A stretch of 64,000 nt of DNA from NCBI RefSeq assembly GCF_001684975.1, contig NZ_MAYH01000034.1:654112-718111 (forward strand). Reading direction: 5' to 3'. Below the pieces are notes generated by a model, which had not been told where the DNA came from, did no database searches, and worked only from the letters and a program-made list of their open reading frames with translations. The stretch's first letter is position 1. Every line of letters starts with the position of its first letter. The DNA comes from Chryseobacterium artocarpi. GTDB taxonomy: Bacteria; Bacteroidota; Bacteroidia; Flavobacteriales; Weeksellaceae. A program made the position numbers and the translations under genes. Positions 26,691 to 35,162 of the stretch are shown here, in pieces.

Positions 26691-26719
26691 AAAACCATTC
26701 CTTTACAGGAACGGCTTTT
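26691..26719 (-). terminator. Terminator of the sigma-factor operon
   Basis: Stem AAAACCATTCC / GGAACGGCTTTT (26691-26701 with 26708-26719, one G-U type pair) after the last DUF4252 gene, followed on the minus strand by T-rich sequence. Confidence 0.75.
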
Positions 26720-26763
26720 CTTCACAAAATAATTTTGGTATGTACGAAATACTTGCTTTATTT

Positions 26764-27267
26764 TTATTTATAGCTAACGGAATTGATCATTTTTGAGATA
26801 TCCTCAGGCGTAAAATTCCCTTTTACATCCACAAAAACCAATTCTTTATTCTTGGAATCCACTGTAAGCAGCATATTCTTTATCACATCTCCATTCTGTT
26901 TCACTCGTATATTAATATTATCACCGTCATGTTTAATGGTTGCCCAATCTTCATAATGATTATCACTTAAATATTGTGCATAGTCATTCAGCATATCTTG
27001 GTTTCCATTGGTTACAGTAAGAACTTTTATTTTTGACGCTTTCTTTACAAGCTTAATTGTTTCTTCACTTTCTCCCTCTTCCCTTAATGCTTTTTTTATA
27101 TAAGACTTTGCTAAGAACATCGGAACATTTACGCTCATAAATTTTGCTCCTTTAAAATCCTGTTTTGAATTGGCAAAGAAATCGATATTAGGTTTCTCTG
27201 AAACAATACATGACTGAAGCATACCTATTGCCCAAACAATGAGAAAAGTTTTTATAAGAATTTTCAT
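26764..27267 (-). CDS. DUF4252 lipoprotein
   Basis: The 167-residue lipoprotein (lipobox MLQSC, Cys at about 20) carries one DUF4252 domain, with NPxMFLAKSYIKKALREEGE-type and IKVLTVTNGNQDML blocks and the late LVFVDVKGNFTPEDISKMI. This domain is also the N-terminal half of the 27281-28567 product. Only 13 bases separate the two genes, and it is the last gene of the sigma factor operon. The function of DUF4252 is unknown. The pairing of a lipoprotein and a soluble exported copy suggests envelope partners (inference). Confidence 0.85.
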   Translation of the reverse strand: MKILIKTFLIVWAIGMLQSCIVSEKPNIDFFANSKQDFKGAKFMSVNVPMFLAKSYIKKALREEGESEETIKLVKKASKIKVLTVTNGNQDMLNDYAQYLSDNHYEDWATIKHDGDNINIRVKQNGDVIKNMLLTVDSKNKELVFVDVKGNFTPEDISKMINSVSYK

Positions 27268-27280
27268 AGTTTTTGTTTTT

Positions 27281-28567
27281 TTATTTCACTTGCTTAAAAC
27301 TTCCTCCTGATACCTTGTCTATTTTTGCATTCAATTCAGGATCTCCTTTCAGCTTAACAGCAGCACCGGATGATACACTTACTTTCAATTTATCCGTTAC
27401 AAACAGAGAAAGACTTGATCCTGATGTAGATTCTACTACCGCTGTGTTTATTTTAAGTTCTTCTGCCTTACATGAAGAGCCACTGCTAACATCCATATGG
27501 GCAGTATTTACCGATCCTGATAAATTAACACTTGCTCCGCTTGAAATATCTAAATTGATTTTAGGAACATTAATTTCAGTTTTTAATATAGAACCAGAAC
27601 CTACCACAACATTCGCAGCCTGATTGATATTAAACTTTCCTTTAATAATGGAACCTGATTCCGCATCTATGTTCACTGCATTTTCAGCAATAGGATTCAC
27701 GGCAGTAAATACACTTCCTGAAGAAGTTTTTATCCCGTTTAGATGAGGAGATGAAACATTTACATTCAAATTTTTAAATCTTAGGTTTCTTGCTCCTTTA
27801 TTATCTACATAGATCTTTAATACTCCGTTTTCAACTTCAGTAATTACATTCTGAAGCTTATCCGCATCAGCAATGACTTTTACACTTCTTGGGCTCTCCT
27901 GCTTATAGACAACATTAACCCCCATGCTTACATCTATCCTTGAGAACTCACCTACATTTCTACTGTCACCATTAAGGTAAGAAGATGCATTTTCTGCTGT
28001 AAGATCGTTTTTTAAAGCTGTTTTTGCCGGAACTGCTGCAATTTCTCCAGAGCTAATGATTTTATTCACATCGGACATTCTCATTTTCCCGTTCAGAATA
28101 AAAATAACGTTCTCATCTTCAGAATCCACATTGAACACAAGATTTTCAAGATAGTTATCCTTTTCTTCTTCAGCCAGAAATTTCATCGAAGTACCATCAC
28201 TGTTCAGCGTCATCAGTTCGTTGAAATTAAGGGATTTCAATGCTCTATTAACTTTTTCGCTTTGCTGAGCATTCAGTTTTATATTTTGACCATTTTCGTT
28301 CTTTAAATCATCCGGGAATGTTGCTTTTGGGATAATCAGAATTTTAAGTCCGTCAACCTCATTCAAAATAGGTTTAATCTTTCCAACATAAGCATCGTTA
28401 ACATCTATCGTGTTCAATAGTTTGAACATAGGTTTTTTAATATTGATAGATGTAACTCCTCCATTCTTTTCAAAATCCTGAAAAAGTTTATTTAATTTAT
28501 CAGTTTGCGCAGAATAAGTCGCAAAGCTGGTTAAAATCATCGCTATTATAAAAAATATTTTTTTCAT
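27281..28567 (-). CDS. Exported DUF4252-DUF2807 fusion protein
   Basis: The 428-residue precursor has a signal peptide (about 1-20) and then a DUF4252 domain (about 22-175), where LVFNVDSEDENVIFILNGKMRMSDV matches the neighbouring lipoprotein. From about 205 to the end comes a DUF2807 domain, a right-handed beta-helix with repeated SGS/SSGS turns (for example 'ESGSIIKG', 'VGSGSILKT', 'SSGASVNLSG'). DUF2807 domains are widespread in Bacteroidota and thought to be surface or periplasmic adhesin-like modules, but no function is proven. Joining it to DUF4252 in one chain is notable. It is third in the operon, 15 bases after the anti-sigma-like gene. Confidence 0.87.
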   Translation of the reverse strand: MKKIFFIIAMILTSFATYSAQTDKLNKLFQDFEKNGGVTSINIKKPMFKLLNTIDVNDAYVGKIKPILNEVDGLKILIIPKATFPDDLKNENGQNIKLNAQQSEKVNRALKSLNFNELMTLNSDGTSMKFLAEEEKDNYLENLVFNVDSEDENVIFILNGKMRMSDVNKIISSGEIAAVPAKTALKNDLTAENASSYLNGDSRNVGEFSRIDVSMGVNVVYKQESPRSVKVIADADKLQNVITEVENGVLKIYVDNKGARNLRFKNLNVNVSSPHLNGIKTSSGSVFTAVNPIAENAVNIDAESGSIIKGKFNINQAANVVVGSGSILKTEINVPKINLDISSGASVNLSGSVNTAHMDVSSGSSCKAEELKINTAVVESTSGSSLSLFVTDKLKVSVSSGAAVKLKGDPELNAKIDKVSGGSFKQVK

Positions 28568-28582
28568 GGGATTAATCTGGTT

Positions 28583-29266
28583 TTAGTATTCGTTGTCAAG
28601 GTTTTCGTTTCTTTGAGAAGATGCCACAGTCTTTTTAAACTCGTTTCCAAGTTTCATAAAGGAATATTTTGTAACATCGATTGCTTCTTTTTCACTACTG
28701 ATCCTTTTTCCGTTTACAATTACATAAGAGTCATTATACATTGTAGAGTCATTGGAGGTTTTATTACTGATAGAAGAGTTGTCTGCATATCTTGGTTTTC
28801 TTTCTTTTTTCAGTCTTCCTCTTTTGGGCAGTATTTCATCCAGAACATCTTTTTCAGCAACAGGGTTTTCCTGAAAGATGGAATCTTTTTTTGTTCCGGA
28901 AATAGAATCTGTATGATTCACTGCTACTTGTGCTTCGTGATCTTTATTTTCTTCAATGAAGCTGGATTTTTGTCTTAAAACTTCATCTTTTACCAGTTTT
29001 TCCTGATCCAGCACACCAGCACCGGAATCTCTATTATTAAGGAATAACCCGATACTGAACACCAGCATCACACTGGCTGCCATCCAGAACCATTTAGGAA
29101 AAGACGGTTTTTTCTTTTCTTCCAGCGGAATAATAGGAGTTACGCTTTGTTCTGGTTCTGTACCTTCTGCTTTTTGAAGAAAGTCTTCAAAACTCCAGTC
29201 CATTTTTTCTTCCTTTATATCTTGGAAGACTTTATCGTATTTATCTTGTAATTGATCTTTTTTCAT
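28583..29266 (-). CDS. Probable anti-sigma factor (single-span membrane protein)
   Basis: The 227-residue protein has a cytoplasmic N-terminus (about 1-70) with helices KYDKVFQDIKEEKMDWSFEDF, one membrane segment (about 77-93, WFWMAASVMLVFSIGLFL) and a charged exported tail. The gene overlaps the sigma-factor gene by 26 bases, the arrangement usual for ECF sigma and its membrane-bound anti-sigma. No recognised ZAS or FecR motif is present, so the role comes from position and topology only. The tail contains 'YVIVNGKRISSEKEAID', of unknown role. Confidence 0.7.
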   Translation of the reverse strand: MKKDQLQDKYDKVFQDIKEEKMDWSFEDFLQKAEGTEPEQSVTPIIPLEEKKKPSFPKWFWMAASVMLVFSIGLFLNNRDSGAGVLDQEKLVKDEVLRQKSSFIEENKDHEAQVAVNHTDSISGTKKDSIFQENPVAEKDVLDEILPKRGRLKKERKPRYADNSSISNKTSNDSTMYNDSYVIVNGKRISSEKEAIDVTKYSFMKLGNEFKKTVASSQRNENLDNEY

Positions 29267-29750
29267 AGCTCATCAGTTGTGAGATTTGTTCTTTTACTTT
29301 TTGTCTCGCTCGCATAAGGTTTACCCTTACTGCATTTTCCTCCATTTCCAGCATTTCAGAAATTTCGGAAACATCATAGTCTTCTACATCTTTCAAGTGG
29401 ATGACCATCTTCTGTTTTTCCGGGAGCTGATTGATAAATCCTATAATATGTTCCTTAAGGTTATCAACTTCCATACTATAAAGCTCCGATCTGTGAAGCT
29501 GCATATCCGCAAAGCCGATCTTTACGTCGTGATGCTTCAGCCGATTCAGACATTCGTTCCGGACGGACTTCAGTGCATAGGATTTTAAATTTCCAAACTG
29601 CTCAAGCTCATCCCTTTTCTGCCAAAACTTCATCATGAGATCCTGTACCACATCTTCCGCTTCATCACTGCTCATGACGAATCGCTTCGCAAAACGATAC
29701 ATCTCGTCTTTGAGAATAAACACCGTATTCTTGAAAGTTTCCTGGGTCAT
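29241..29750 (-). CDS. ECF RNA polymerase sigma factor
   Basis: The 169-residue protein has sigma region 2 (about 8-75, with RFAKRFVMSSDEAEDVVQDLMMKFWQKRDEL and the NLKSYALKSVRNECLNRLKH end) and region 4 (about 105-158: LPEKQKMVIHLKDVEDYDVSEISEMLEMEENAVRVNLMRARQKVKE). The size and domain pair are those of ECF (group IV) sigma factors. It is first in a four-gene operon with an anti-sigma-like membrane protein and two DUF4252 envelope proteins, so it probably controls an envelope response. Two TAnnTTTG boxes lie upstream. Confidence 0.92.
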   Translation of the reverse strand: MTQETFKNTVFILKDEMYRFAKRFVMSSDEAEDVVQDLMMKFWQKRDELEQFGNLKSYALKSVRNECLNRLKHHDVKIGFADMQLHRSELYSMEVDNLKEHIIGFINQLPEKQKMVIHLKDVEDYDVSEISEMLEMEENAVRVNLMRARQKVKEQISQLMSYEKRSITR

Positions 29751-29786
29751 GAGTTTTGTTTCTTATAGGTAAGACAACTAAAGTTT

Positions 29787-29808
29787 CAAATCTATTACAT
29801 CAAAAATA
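29787..29808 (-). promoter_or_regulatory. Two -7 boxes before the sigma-factor operon
   Basis: Minus-strand TAGATTTG (29787-29794) and TATTTTTG (29801-29808), both exact TAnnTTTG matches. A TTG at 29818-29820 lies 23 bases from the first. Confidence 0.5.
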
Positions 29809-29809
29809 A

Positions 29810-29837
29810 AAAAACTTCAAAAAAAATTGAAGTTTTT
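29810..29837 (-). terminator. Terminator of the alternative glmU gene
   Basis: Perfect 11-bp stem AAAAACTTCAA / TTGAAGTTTTT (29810-29820 with 29827-29837), 6-base loop; T-rich on the minus-strand exit side, and the tail overlaps the next promoter. Confidence 0.8.
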
Positions 29838-29849
29838 ATTATAATCGGA

Positions 29850-31010
29850 TTAATACGTATCAAAAATATGTTTAAGGATAGACTTATCCTCCTCTGTTAA
29901 AGCTACTTTTCGTCTTGCCATAGCTCTTTCCGCTACTTCATAGACTTTATCAAGTTTAAATCTTTCATCATCTTTCAATCCGCCCCAAGAAAAGCTCTCT
30001 ACAAGATTTGGTGGAAAACCTGGCTTGAAGATATTGGATGCTACCCCAATCACAGTTCCTGTATTTAGCTGTGTATTGATTGCTGTTTTAGAATGATCTC
30101 CCATGATAAGTCCGGCAAACTGTAATCCTGTATCTTCAAATGCTTTGGTTCTGTAACTCCAGAATTTTACATTTCCGTAGTTGTTTTTCATGTTTGAAGA
30201 ATTTGTGTCTGCACCGAAATTACACCACTCTCCAATTACTGAGTTCCCTACAAAACCTTCATGCCCTTTACTGGAATATCCGAAGATGATAATATTATTC
30301 ACCTCTCCTCCTACTTTACAATGCGGTCCTATTGTAGTTGCTCCGTAAATTTTTGCGCCAAGGTTAAATTTGGAATCATCACAAAGTGCAATGGGTCCAC
30401 GAAGATGACAGCCTTCCATCACTTCAGTATTTTTACCGATATAAATTTTACCAGTTTTCGTATTGATCGTTGAAAATTCAATAGACGCTCCCTCTTCGAT
30501 GAAAAGGTCTTTTTTATCCCCTAAAAAGCCATTTGTAGAAGACAGTTCCTGAGAAGTTCTACCTTTGGTAAGCAGATCAAAATCGAAATCGATGGCGTAA
30601 TGATTATAAGTAAAGAGGTCTTTAGGTTTTTTAAAGAAAATCAGTTCTTCTTTGATATCGGTCATCTTCTCGATCTGATTCAAAGAAAATCCTTTCATAT
30701 TAATTTTTGCAGCTACCAATTCATCTTCATATACCAGTGCTTCTCCCTGTTTAAGATCTTTTATCTGTTGAATAACAGTTTCTGTAGGAATGAAGTTTGG
30801 AACCAGAAAAAGGCTTTCTTTATCTTCCGGATTTTTAAATTTATCCTGAAGATACGTTTCTGTAAAATAGGTAACTTCAGTATTCCCGAGGATCTTTTGC
30901 CATCTCTCAGAGAATGTAAGGATTCCACATCGCATTGCGGCAACAGGTCTGGTAAAAGTAAGCGGAAGGAAGTCTTCCCAATATTGTGCGTCTGAAAATA
31001 CTAATTGCAT
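29850..31010 (-). CDS. Alternative GlmU-type sugar nucleotidyltransferase/acyltransferase
   Basis: The 386-residue protein fits the Bacteroidota GlmU-like family (TIGR03991 type). An N-terminal part begins with MQLVFSDAQYWEDFLPLTFTRPVAAMRCGILT (about 1-32), in place of a canonical LxAGxGTRM loop. From about 170 there is a left-handed beta-helix of hexapeptide repeats (for example IYIGKNTEVMEGCHLRGP, AKIYGATTIGPHCKVGGEVNN), which normally does acetyl transfer. It is predicted to make UDP-GlcNAc precursors for peptidoglycan and LPS. GTG 31013 precedes ATG 31010; I take the ATG. The -7 box at 31050-31057 gives a leader of about 35 bases. Confidence 0.88.
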   Translation of the reverse strand: MQLVFSDAQYWEDFLPLTFTRPVAAMRCGILTFSERWQKILGNTEVTYFTETYLQDKFKNPEDKESLFLVPNFIPTETVIQQIKDLKQGEALVYEDELVAAKINMKGFSLNQIEKMTDIKEELIFFKKPKDLFTYNHYAIDFDFDLLTKGRTSQELSSTNGFLGDKKDLFIEEGASIEFSTINTKTGKIYIGKNTEVMEGCHLRGPIALCDDSKFNLGAKIYGATTIGPHCKVGGEVNNIIIFGYSSKGHEGFVGNSVIGEWCNFGADTNSSNMKNNYGNVKFWSYRTKAFEDTGLQFAGLIMGDHSKTAINTQLNTGTVIGVASNIFKPGFPPNLVESFSWGGLKDDERFKLDKVYEVAERAMARRKVALTEEDKSILKHIFDTY

Positions 31011-31049
31011 CACTCAGTTTTTAATTTAAGGTTTAAAATTCAAGGTTAA

Positions 31050-31057
31050 CAAATTTA
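31050..31057 (-). promoter_or_regulatory. -7 box of the alternative glmU gene
   Basis: Minus-strand TAAATTTG with a TTG 16 bases further up (31074-31076), inside the preceding terminator. Confidence 0.55.
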
Positions 31058-31061
31058 CAAT

Positions 31062-31096
31062 AAAAAAGTCTCCCAAATAATTGGAAGACTTTTTTA
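31062..31096 (-). terminator. Terminator of rpmE2
   Basis: Minus-strand stem of about 15 bp with one mismatch (31062-31076 with 31081-31096), A/T-rich flanks; it is only 5 bases from the next promoter box. Confidence 0.75.
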
Positions 31097-31114
31097 TATT
31101 TTAAATTACAAAAA

Positions 31115-31366
31115 TTACTTAGCGAATTTTTTGTATTTGTTCATGAACTTATCAACTCTACCTGCAGTGTCAACTAATTTAACTTTACCAGTGTAGAAAG
31201 GGTGAGAAGTTGAAGAGATTTCCATTTTGATTAGTGGGTACTCTTGTCCTTCGAACTCGATAGTGTCTTTTGTTTCTGCAGTAGACTTGCAAAGAAACAC
31301 CTCGTCGTTACTCATATCTTTGAAAACAACAAGTCTATAATTTTCTGGGTGAATTCCGTTTTTCAT
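31115..31366 (-). CDS. rpmE2: 50S ribosomal protein L31 type B
   Basis: The 83-residue protein starts [19 protein letters not shown] and contains the L31 block [28 protein letters not shown] near its end. It lacks the four zinc-binding Cys residues of type A, so it is the zinc-free type B form, standard in many Bacteroidota. The frame is open 47 codons further upstream, but that part lies across the promoter (31439-31468) and is not similar to L31, so ATG 31366 is the start. A leader of about 70 bases could hold a regulatory structure. Confidence 0.95.
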   Translation of the reverse strand: MKNGIHPENYRLVVFKDMSNDEVFLCKSTAETKDTIEFEGQEYPLIKMEISSTSHPFYTGKVKLVDTAGRVDKFMNKYKKFAK

Positions 31367-31438
31367 AATACAATTTTTAAAAAAATTAAAGTTTGCTTTC
31401 GAAATAGTAATGGATATTTCTCTGCTAATTTTAGGTTG

Positions 31439-31468
31439 CAAAAGTACAACTTTTTTTCTAATTTCCAA
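31439..31468 (-). promoter_or_regulatory. Promoter of rpmE2
   Basis: Minus-strand TTG (31466-31468), 19-base spacer and TACTTTTG followed by C (31439-31446). Confidence 0.75.
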
Positions 31469-31518
31469 ATACTGAATCCAATATTTTTTTAATGATAAGA
31501 AATTCAAAGTATTTTCGT

Positions 31519-31526
31519 TAAATTTG
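31519..31526 (+). promoter_or_regulatory. -7 box of the beta-helix lipoprotein/MazG unit
   Basis: TAAATTTG exact match, 24 bases before ATG 31551. Confidence 0.6.
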
Positions 31527-31550
31527 GAACCTACTTAAACTTTAATTTCG

Positions 31551-32960
31551 ATGAAATTCAAATTATTACTGGCTTTTTCTTTCTGGATGCTACTTGTCGC
31601 AGTATCATGTAATAAGGATGACATTACGTTTGATACTCCTTCACAGCAGTTAAGTTTTTCAAAAGATACGGTATTCTGTGATACAGTTTATCATCAGGTA
31701 CGTTCAGAGACTTATGTTGTAAAGGTATATAATAATGAAGACAAGGATATTTTAATTCCAAGGGTAAATCTTGAAAAAGGAGCAACTTCATTATATAGAA
31801 TCAATGTAGACGGAAAACCGGGATATGATTTTAAGGATGTTCCTTTAAGAAAGAAAGACAGTCTTTATATTTTCGTTGAAATTGCTCCACAGGCAACAGG
31901 ACCAGAAGCTATTGCTGAAGATAAAGTAGTTTTCACCGGTCCGGCTGGACAGCAGCATGTGACTTTATTTTCAGTAGTTCAGGATGCTGAATTCTTTATT
32001 CAGACTCCTACGAACCCTAATACCATTACCAGCTCTACAACCTGGCATAATAATAAGGCTAAGATTATCTACGGAAATCTTACTATTGATGAAAATGTGA
32101 CCCTGGATATAGATCCGGGAACCAAAGTATACTTCCACAAAAACAGTGGAATGAAGGTTGCCAAGGGCGGTGTTTTGAATATCAATGGAACAAAGGATGA
32201 TCAGGTAATTCTACGTGGAGACAGAAATGATCCTTATTATGATACTATTTCTAAAAACTGGAATTCTATAAGGATGGAAGCCAACTCTATTCTTAATATG
32301 AATCATGCAAGACTTTTCGGAGGAACGAAAGGATTGGAACTGAGACAATCGAAAGCTAATATTACGAATTCATTTATTCATACATTCTTTGAATATGGAA
32401 TTTACGCTGTAGGTGCTACAATTGATGCGAACAACCTTGTGATGAACAATTGCGGATTATCTTGTATCGGAATTTTCAGAGGTGGAAAGCACAATTATAC
32501 TCATGCTACGATTGCCAACTATTCCAAATCTATGGGAACGTTTGACAGAAATGGGATTTTCGCAACGAATGAATGGAAAAATGATGCAGGACAAACCGAG
32601 CAAGGAGCTTTACAGGAGCTTAATATAAGAAACAGTATCGTCTATTCTGACAGAGATAATTCTGTACAATTTGAACAGACTCCGGGACAGCAGTTTGAAT
32701 TTTTAATTCAAAACTGCCTGTTGAAATATTCAGGAACGTCTGAAGCAGGTTTCCCTTTTGATAATAATACAAAGGTCATACAGAGTATTAAAAATGAGGA
32801 GCCACAGTTTATGAACTATTTTATGGCAAAAATGAACCTAAGAGTAAAACCTACATCTCCGGCTATTAATAAAGGAAATGTATCTGTTGCAGGAACTGTT
32901 CCTCTTGATATTGTCAATGTATCCAGAACTACTAATCCAACTCTTGGTGCTTATCAATAA
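31551..32960 (+). CDS. Beta-helix lipoprotein of unknown function
   Basis: The 469-residue precursor has a lipobox (LVAVSC, Cys at about 20), an Ig-like N-terminal part (about 30-140: 'DTVYHQVRSETYVVKVYNNEDKDILIPRV'), then a right-handed parallel beta-helix (about 165-440). The helix is recognisable from turns such as 'IIYGNLTIDENVTLDIDPGTKVYFH' and 'GLELRQSKANITNSFI'. It resembles choice-of-anchor or right-handed beta-helix lipoproteins of Bacteroidota. No catalytic residues of pectate lyases are evident. Its stop codon overlaps the ATG of the MazG-like gene by one base, an odd partner for a surface lipoprotein. Confidence 0.82.
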   Translation: MKFKLLLAFSFWMLLVAVSCNKDDITFDTPSQQLSFSKDTVFCDTVYHQVRSETYVVKVYNNEDKDILIPRVNLEKGATSLYRINVDGKPGYDFKDVPLRKKDSLYIFVEIAPQATGPEAIAEDKVVFTGPAGQQHVTLFSVVQDAEFFIQTPTNPNTITSSTTWHNNKAKIIYGNLTIDENVTLDIDPGTKVYFHKNSGMKVAKGGVLNINGTKDDQVILRGDRNDPYYDTISKNWNSIRMEANSILNMNHARLFGGTKGLELRQSKANITNSFIHTFFEYGIYAVGATIDANNLVMNNCGLSCIGIFRGGKHNYTHATIANYSKSMGTFDRNGIFATNEWKNDAGQTEQGALQELNIRNSIVYSDRDNSVQFEQTPGQQFEFLIQNCLLKYSGTSEAGFPFDNNTKVIQSIKNEEPQFMNYFMAKMNLRVKPTSPAINKGNVSVAGTVPLDIVNVSRTTNPTLGAYQ

Positions 32961-33286
32961 TGGAAATTACACAACTACAGCAACAAGTCGATGAATGGAT
33001 CAAAACCATCGGCGTAAGATATTTTAATGAGCTGACCAATATGGCAATGCTTACCGAAGAAGTAGGCGAAGTGGCAAGAATCATTGCAAGAAGATATGGT
33101 GAGCAAAGTGAAAAGGAAAGTGACAAGAGTAAAGATCTTGGGGAAGAACTGGCAGATGTGCTTTTTGTAACGTTATGCCTAGCCAACCAAACCGGAGTGA
33201 ATCTACAGGATGCTTTTGACAGAAAAATGAAGATCAAAACGGACCGCGATAAGGACCGTCATCAGAATAATGAAAAATTAAAATAA
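32960..33286 (+). CDS. MazG-like nucleotide pyrophosphohydrolase
   Basis: The 108-residue all-alpha protein has the MazG/dUTPase-like signature EEVGE (E33, E34, E37) and GEELADVLFVTLCLANQTG (about 62-80), which bind Mg2+ and hydrolyse nucleoside triphosphates to monophosphates. Single-domain proteins of this size usually clear abnormal or surplus (d)NTPs. The ATG overlaps the previous stop codon by one base, so translation is coupled, and aroA follows after a terminator. Confidence 0.9.
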   Translation: MEITQLQQQVDEWIKTIGVRYFNELTNMAMLTEEVGEVARIIARRYGEQSEKESDKSKDLGEELADVLFVTLCLANQTGVNLQDAFDRKMKIKTDRDKDRHQNNEKLK

Positions 33287-33292
33287 TTATAG

Positions 33293-33338
33293 ATTATGAG
33301 TTATCAATCATCACAATATTGCTAACTCATAATTTTTT
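33293..33338 (+). terminator. Terminator of the lipoprotein/MazG unit
   Basis: Perfect 11-bp stem ATTATGAGTTA / TAACTCATAAT (33293-33303 with 33323-33333), loop of 19 bases, then TTTTT. Confidence 0.75.
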
Positions 33339-33359
33339 AATTTAATGCAGTAAATAACA

Positions 33360-34583
33360 ATGAAGAAGCTGGAAAAATCAAAATTAACAGGAAATAAGAC
33401 GGTACAGATCAGCGGTTCGAAGAGTATTTCGAATCGTTTATTGATTTTGGAAAGTTTATTTAAAAATATAACGATTGGGAACTTATCTAATTCTCAGGAT
33501 ACTCAATTACTTAAAAAGGCATTATCTGAAGTTACAGATGTTGTGGATATCCACCACGCGGGAACTGCAATGCGTTTTCTTACTTCATATTATTCTATTC
33601 AGGAAGGAAAAACAACCGTACTTACCGGTTCTGGAAGAATGAAGGAAAGACCTATCAAGAATTTAGTAAGTGCTTTAAGAGATCTTGGTGCTGAGATTGA
33701 ATACATGGAAAATGAAGGTTTTCCGCCTTTAAAAATCACAGGAAAAAAGATTACACAGACTTCAGTGAATGTTCCTGCTAATATTTCCAGCCAGTTTATC
33801 ACTTCTTTGCTTCTTATTGCCGGAAAGCTTGAAAATGGTTTGGAGATTCATCTTGTGGGTGAAGTAACTTCGAGATCTTATATTGAAATGACTCTTGATA
33901 TTCTGACAAGGTTCGGAATTAAAAACAGTTTTGAAGGAAATACGATTAAAGTAGAGCCTTTCAATCCGGATAATGGATCTACAACAGATAGCTATGAGGT
34001 AGAAAGTGACTGGAGCTCGGCGTCTTACTTCTACTCTATTTGTGCTTTGGGAAGAGAAACTATTCATCTGAAAAGTTTTTATAGATCTTCTACCCAGGGA
34101 GATTCTGCAATTGCAAAAATATATGAAGACTTCTTCGGAGTTAAAACTATTTTTACTGAAGATGAGCACAAATTAACTTTAGAACCTCAACAAGGTTTTG
34201 TATTCCCTGAAAAGATTGTTCTGGATATGAATAATTGCCCGGACATCGCACAAACACTTTGTGTAACGGCAGCAGCATTAAAGATTCCTTTTGAAATCTC
34301 AGGACTGGGAACGTTAAGAGTAAAGGAAACTGACAGACTTCAGGCATTATATAATGAACTGAAAAAACTGGGCACTGAGACAGAAATTACAGACCTTACC
34401 ATTGAATCTGTAAGCTTTGGAGAACCTGAAAATAATATTTCCATTAAAACATATCAGGATCACAGAATGGCAATGAGTTTTGCACCTTTTTGCCTGATTA
34501 AAGAGCTTAATATCGAAGATGAAAATGTCGTAGAAAAGTCTTATCCGATGTTTTGGGAAGATCTTGCCAATGTGATGAATTAA
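33360..34583 (+). CDS. aroA: 3-phosphoshikimate 1-carboxyvinyltransferase (EPSP synthase)
   Basis: The 407-residue enzyme joins phosphoenolpyruvate to shikimate-3-phosphate in the shikimate pathway to aromatic amino acids. It shows the substrate motif SGSKSISNR (K21, S22, R26), HAGTAMRFLTSYYSI (about 62-76), LTGSGRMKERPI (about 84-95), DWSSASYFYSICALG (about 217-231) and late TDRLQALYNELKKLG and DHRMAMSFAPF. At 407 residues it is slightly short but within range. It is a separate unit: a terminator precedes it and a large inverted repeat follows. The Gly-Gly form of the PEP loop is not present, and I make no claim on glyphosate sensitivity. Confidence 0.95.
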   Translation: MKKLEKSKLTGNKTVQISGSKSISNRLLILESLFKNITIGNLSNSQDTQLLKKALSEVTDVVDIHHAGTAMRFLTSYYSIQEGKTTVLTGSGRMKERPIKNLVSALRDLGAEIEYMENEGFPPLKITGKKITQTSVNVPANISSQFITSLLLIAGKLENGLEIHLVGEVTSRSYIEMTLDILTRFGIKNSFEGNTIKVEPFNPDNGSTTDSYEVESDWSSASYFYSICALGRETIHLKSFYRSSTQGDSAIAKIYEDFFGVKTIFTEDEHKLTLEPQQGFVFPEKIVLDMNNCPDIAQTLCVTAAALKIPFEISGLGTLRVKETDRLQALYNELKKLGTETEITDLTIESVSFGEPENNISIKTYQDHRMAMSFAPFCLIKELNIEDENVVEKSYPMFWEDLANVMN

Positions 34584-34595
34584 TTTGAAAACTTT

Positions 34596-34652
34596 ATGAA
34601 TGCAGTAATCTGAAAAAGGGTGATTATACTTCTTTTAAATTACTGCATTCAT
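34596..34652 (+). repeat. Long inverted repeat after aroA
   Basis: Perfect 14-bp arms ATGAATGCAGTAAT (34596-34609) and its complement (34639-34652) enclose 29 bases. AATGCAGTAA also occurs once just before aroA (about 33344-33353). There is no T-run, so a standard terminator is unlikely. It may be an RNA end structure. Confidence 0.6.
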
Positions 34653-34673
34653 TAATTATATAGACGCCATTTC

Positions 34674-35162
34674 ATGAAAAAGTATTTCTTTTTATTTGCC
34701 TTAGCACTTCCTTTGTCGCTTTGGGCACAGTATCTTCTTCCTAATGAAGAAATCATTTATTCCTTTGAGACAAAAGCCGGAAAGAAAATGACTTTGGTAA
34801 AGGATAAACAAGATCAATATATACAATACCGATTCGGAAGTAAAAATCATGTAGATATGCAATTTCCTGCTGAAAGAACAAAAGACAGCTGGAAAAAATT
34901 CAAATACAAATCTTATATGCGTGGTGGTGGAAAACAAAATGCTGCAATGGAGCTTAGTTACTTAACCTTTACTAACAAGGGTTATCAGTACCAGCTCTAT
35001 AAAACGTATTATGCAGAAGATGGTTCTTACAATACAGGAATCACTATAACTGATAGTAGGGGCAAGGAAACTGAAATTCCCGGAATTTATAAAACAATAA
35101 AGGGCTGTATATGTAATCTGGAGGAATCTACATTAATAGAAAAAGAAGATACGGGATTATAA
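34674..35162 (+). CDS. Exported protein of unknown function
   Basis: The 162-residue precursor has a signal peptide (about 1-19, cleavage near WAQ) and a beta-rich body with 'IIYSFETKAGKKMTLVKDKQDQYIQYRFGSK' and 'SYNTGITITDSRGKETEIPG'. A late CICN (about 148-151) holds two Cys residues. I do not recognise a family. It lies between aroA and the PI-PLC gene without obvious promoter or terminator of its own. Confidence 0.7.
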   Translation: MKKYFFLFALALPLSLWAQYLLPNEEIIYSFETKAGKKMTLVKDKQDQYIQYRFGSKNHVDMQFPAERTKDSWKKFKYKSYMRGGGKQNAAMELSYLTFTNKGYQYQLYKTYYAEDGSYNTGITITDSRGKETEIPGIYKTIKGCICNLEESTLIEKEDTGL

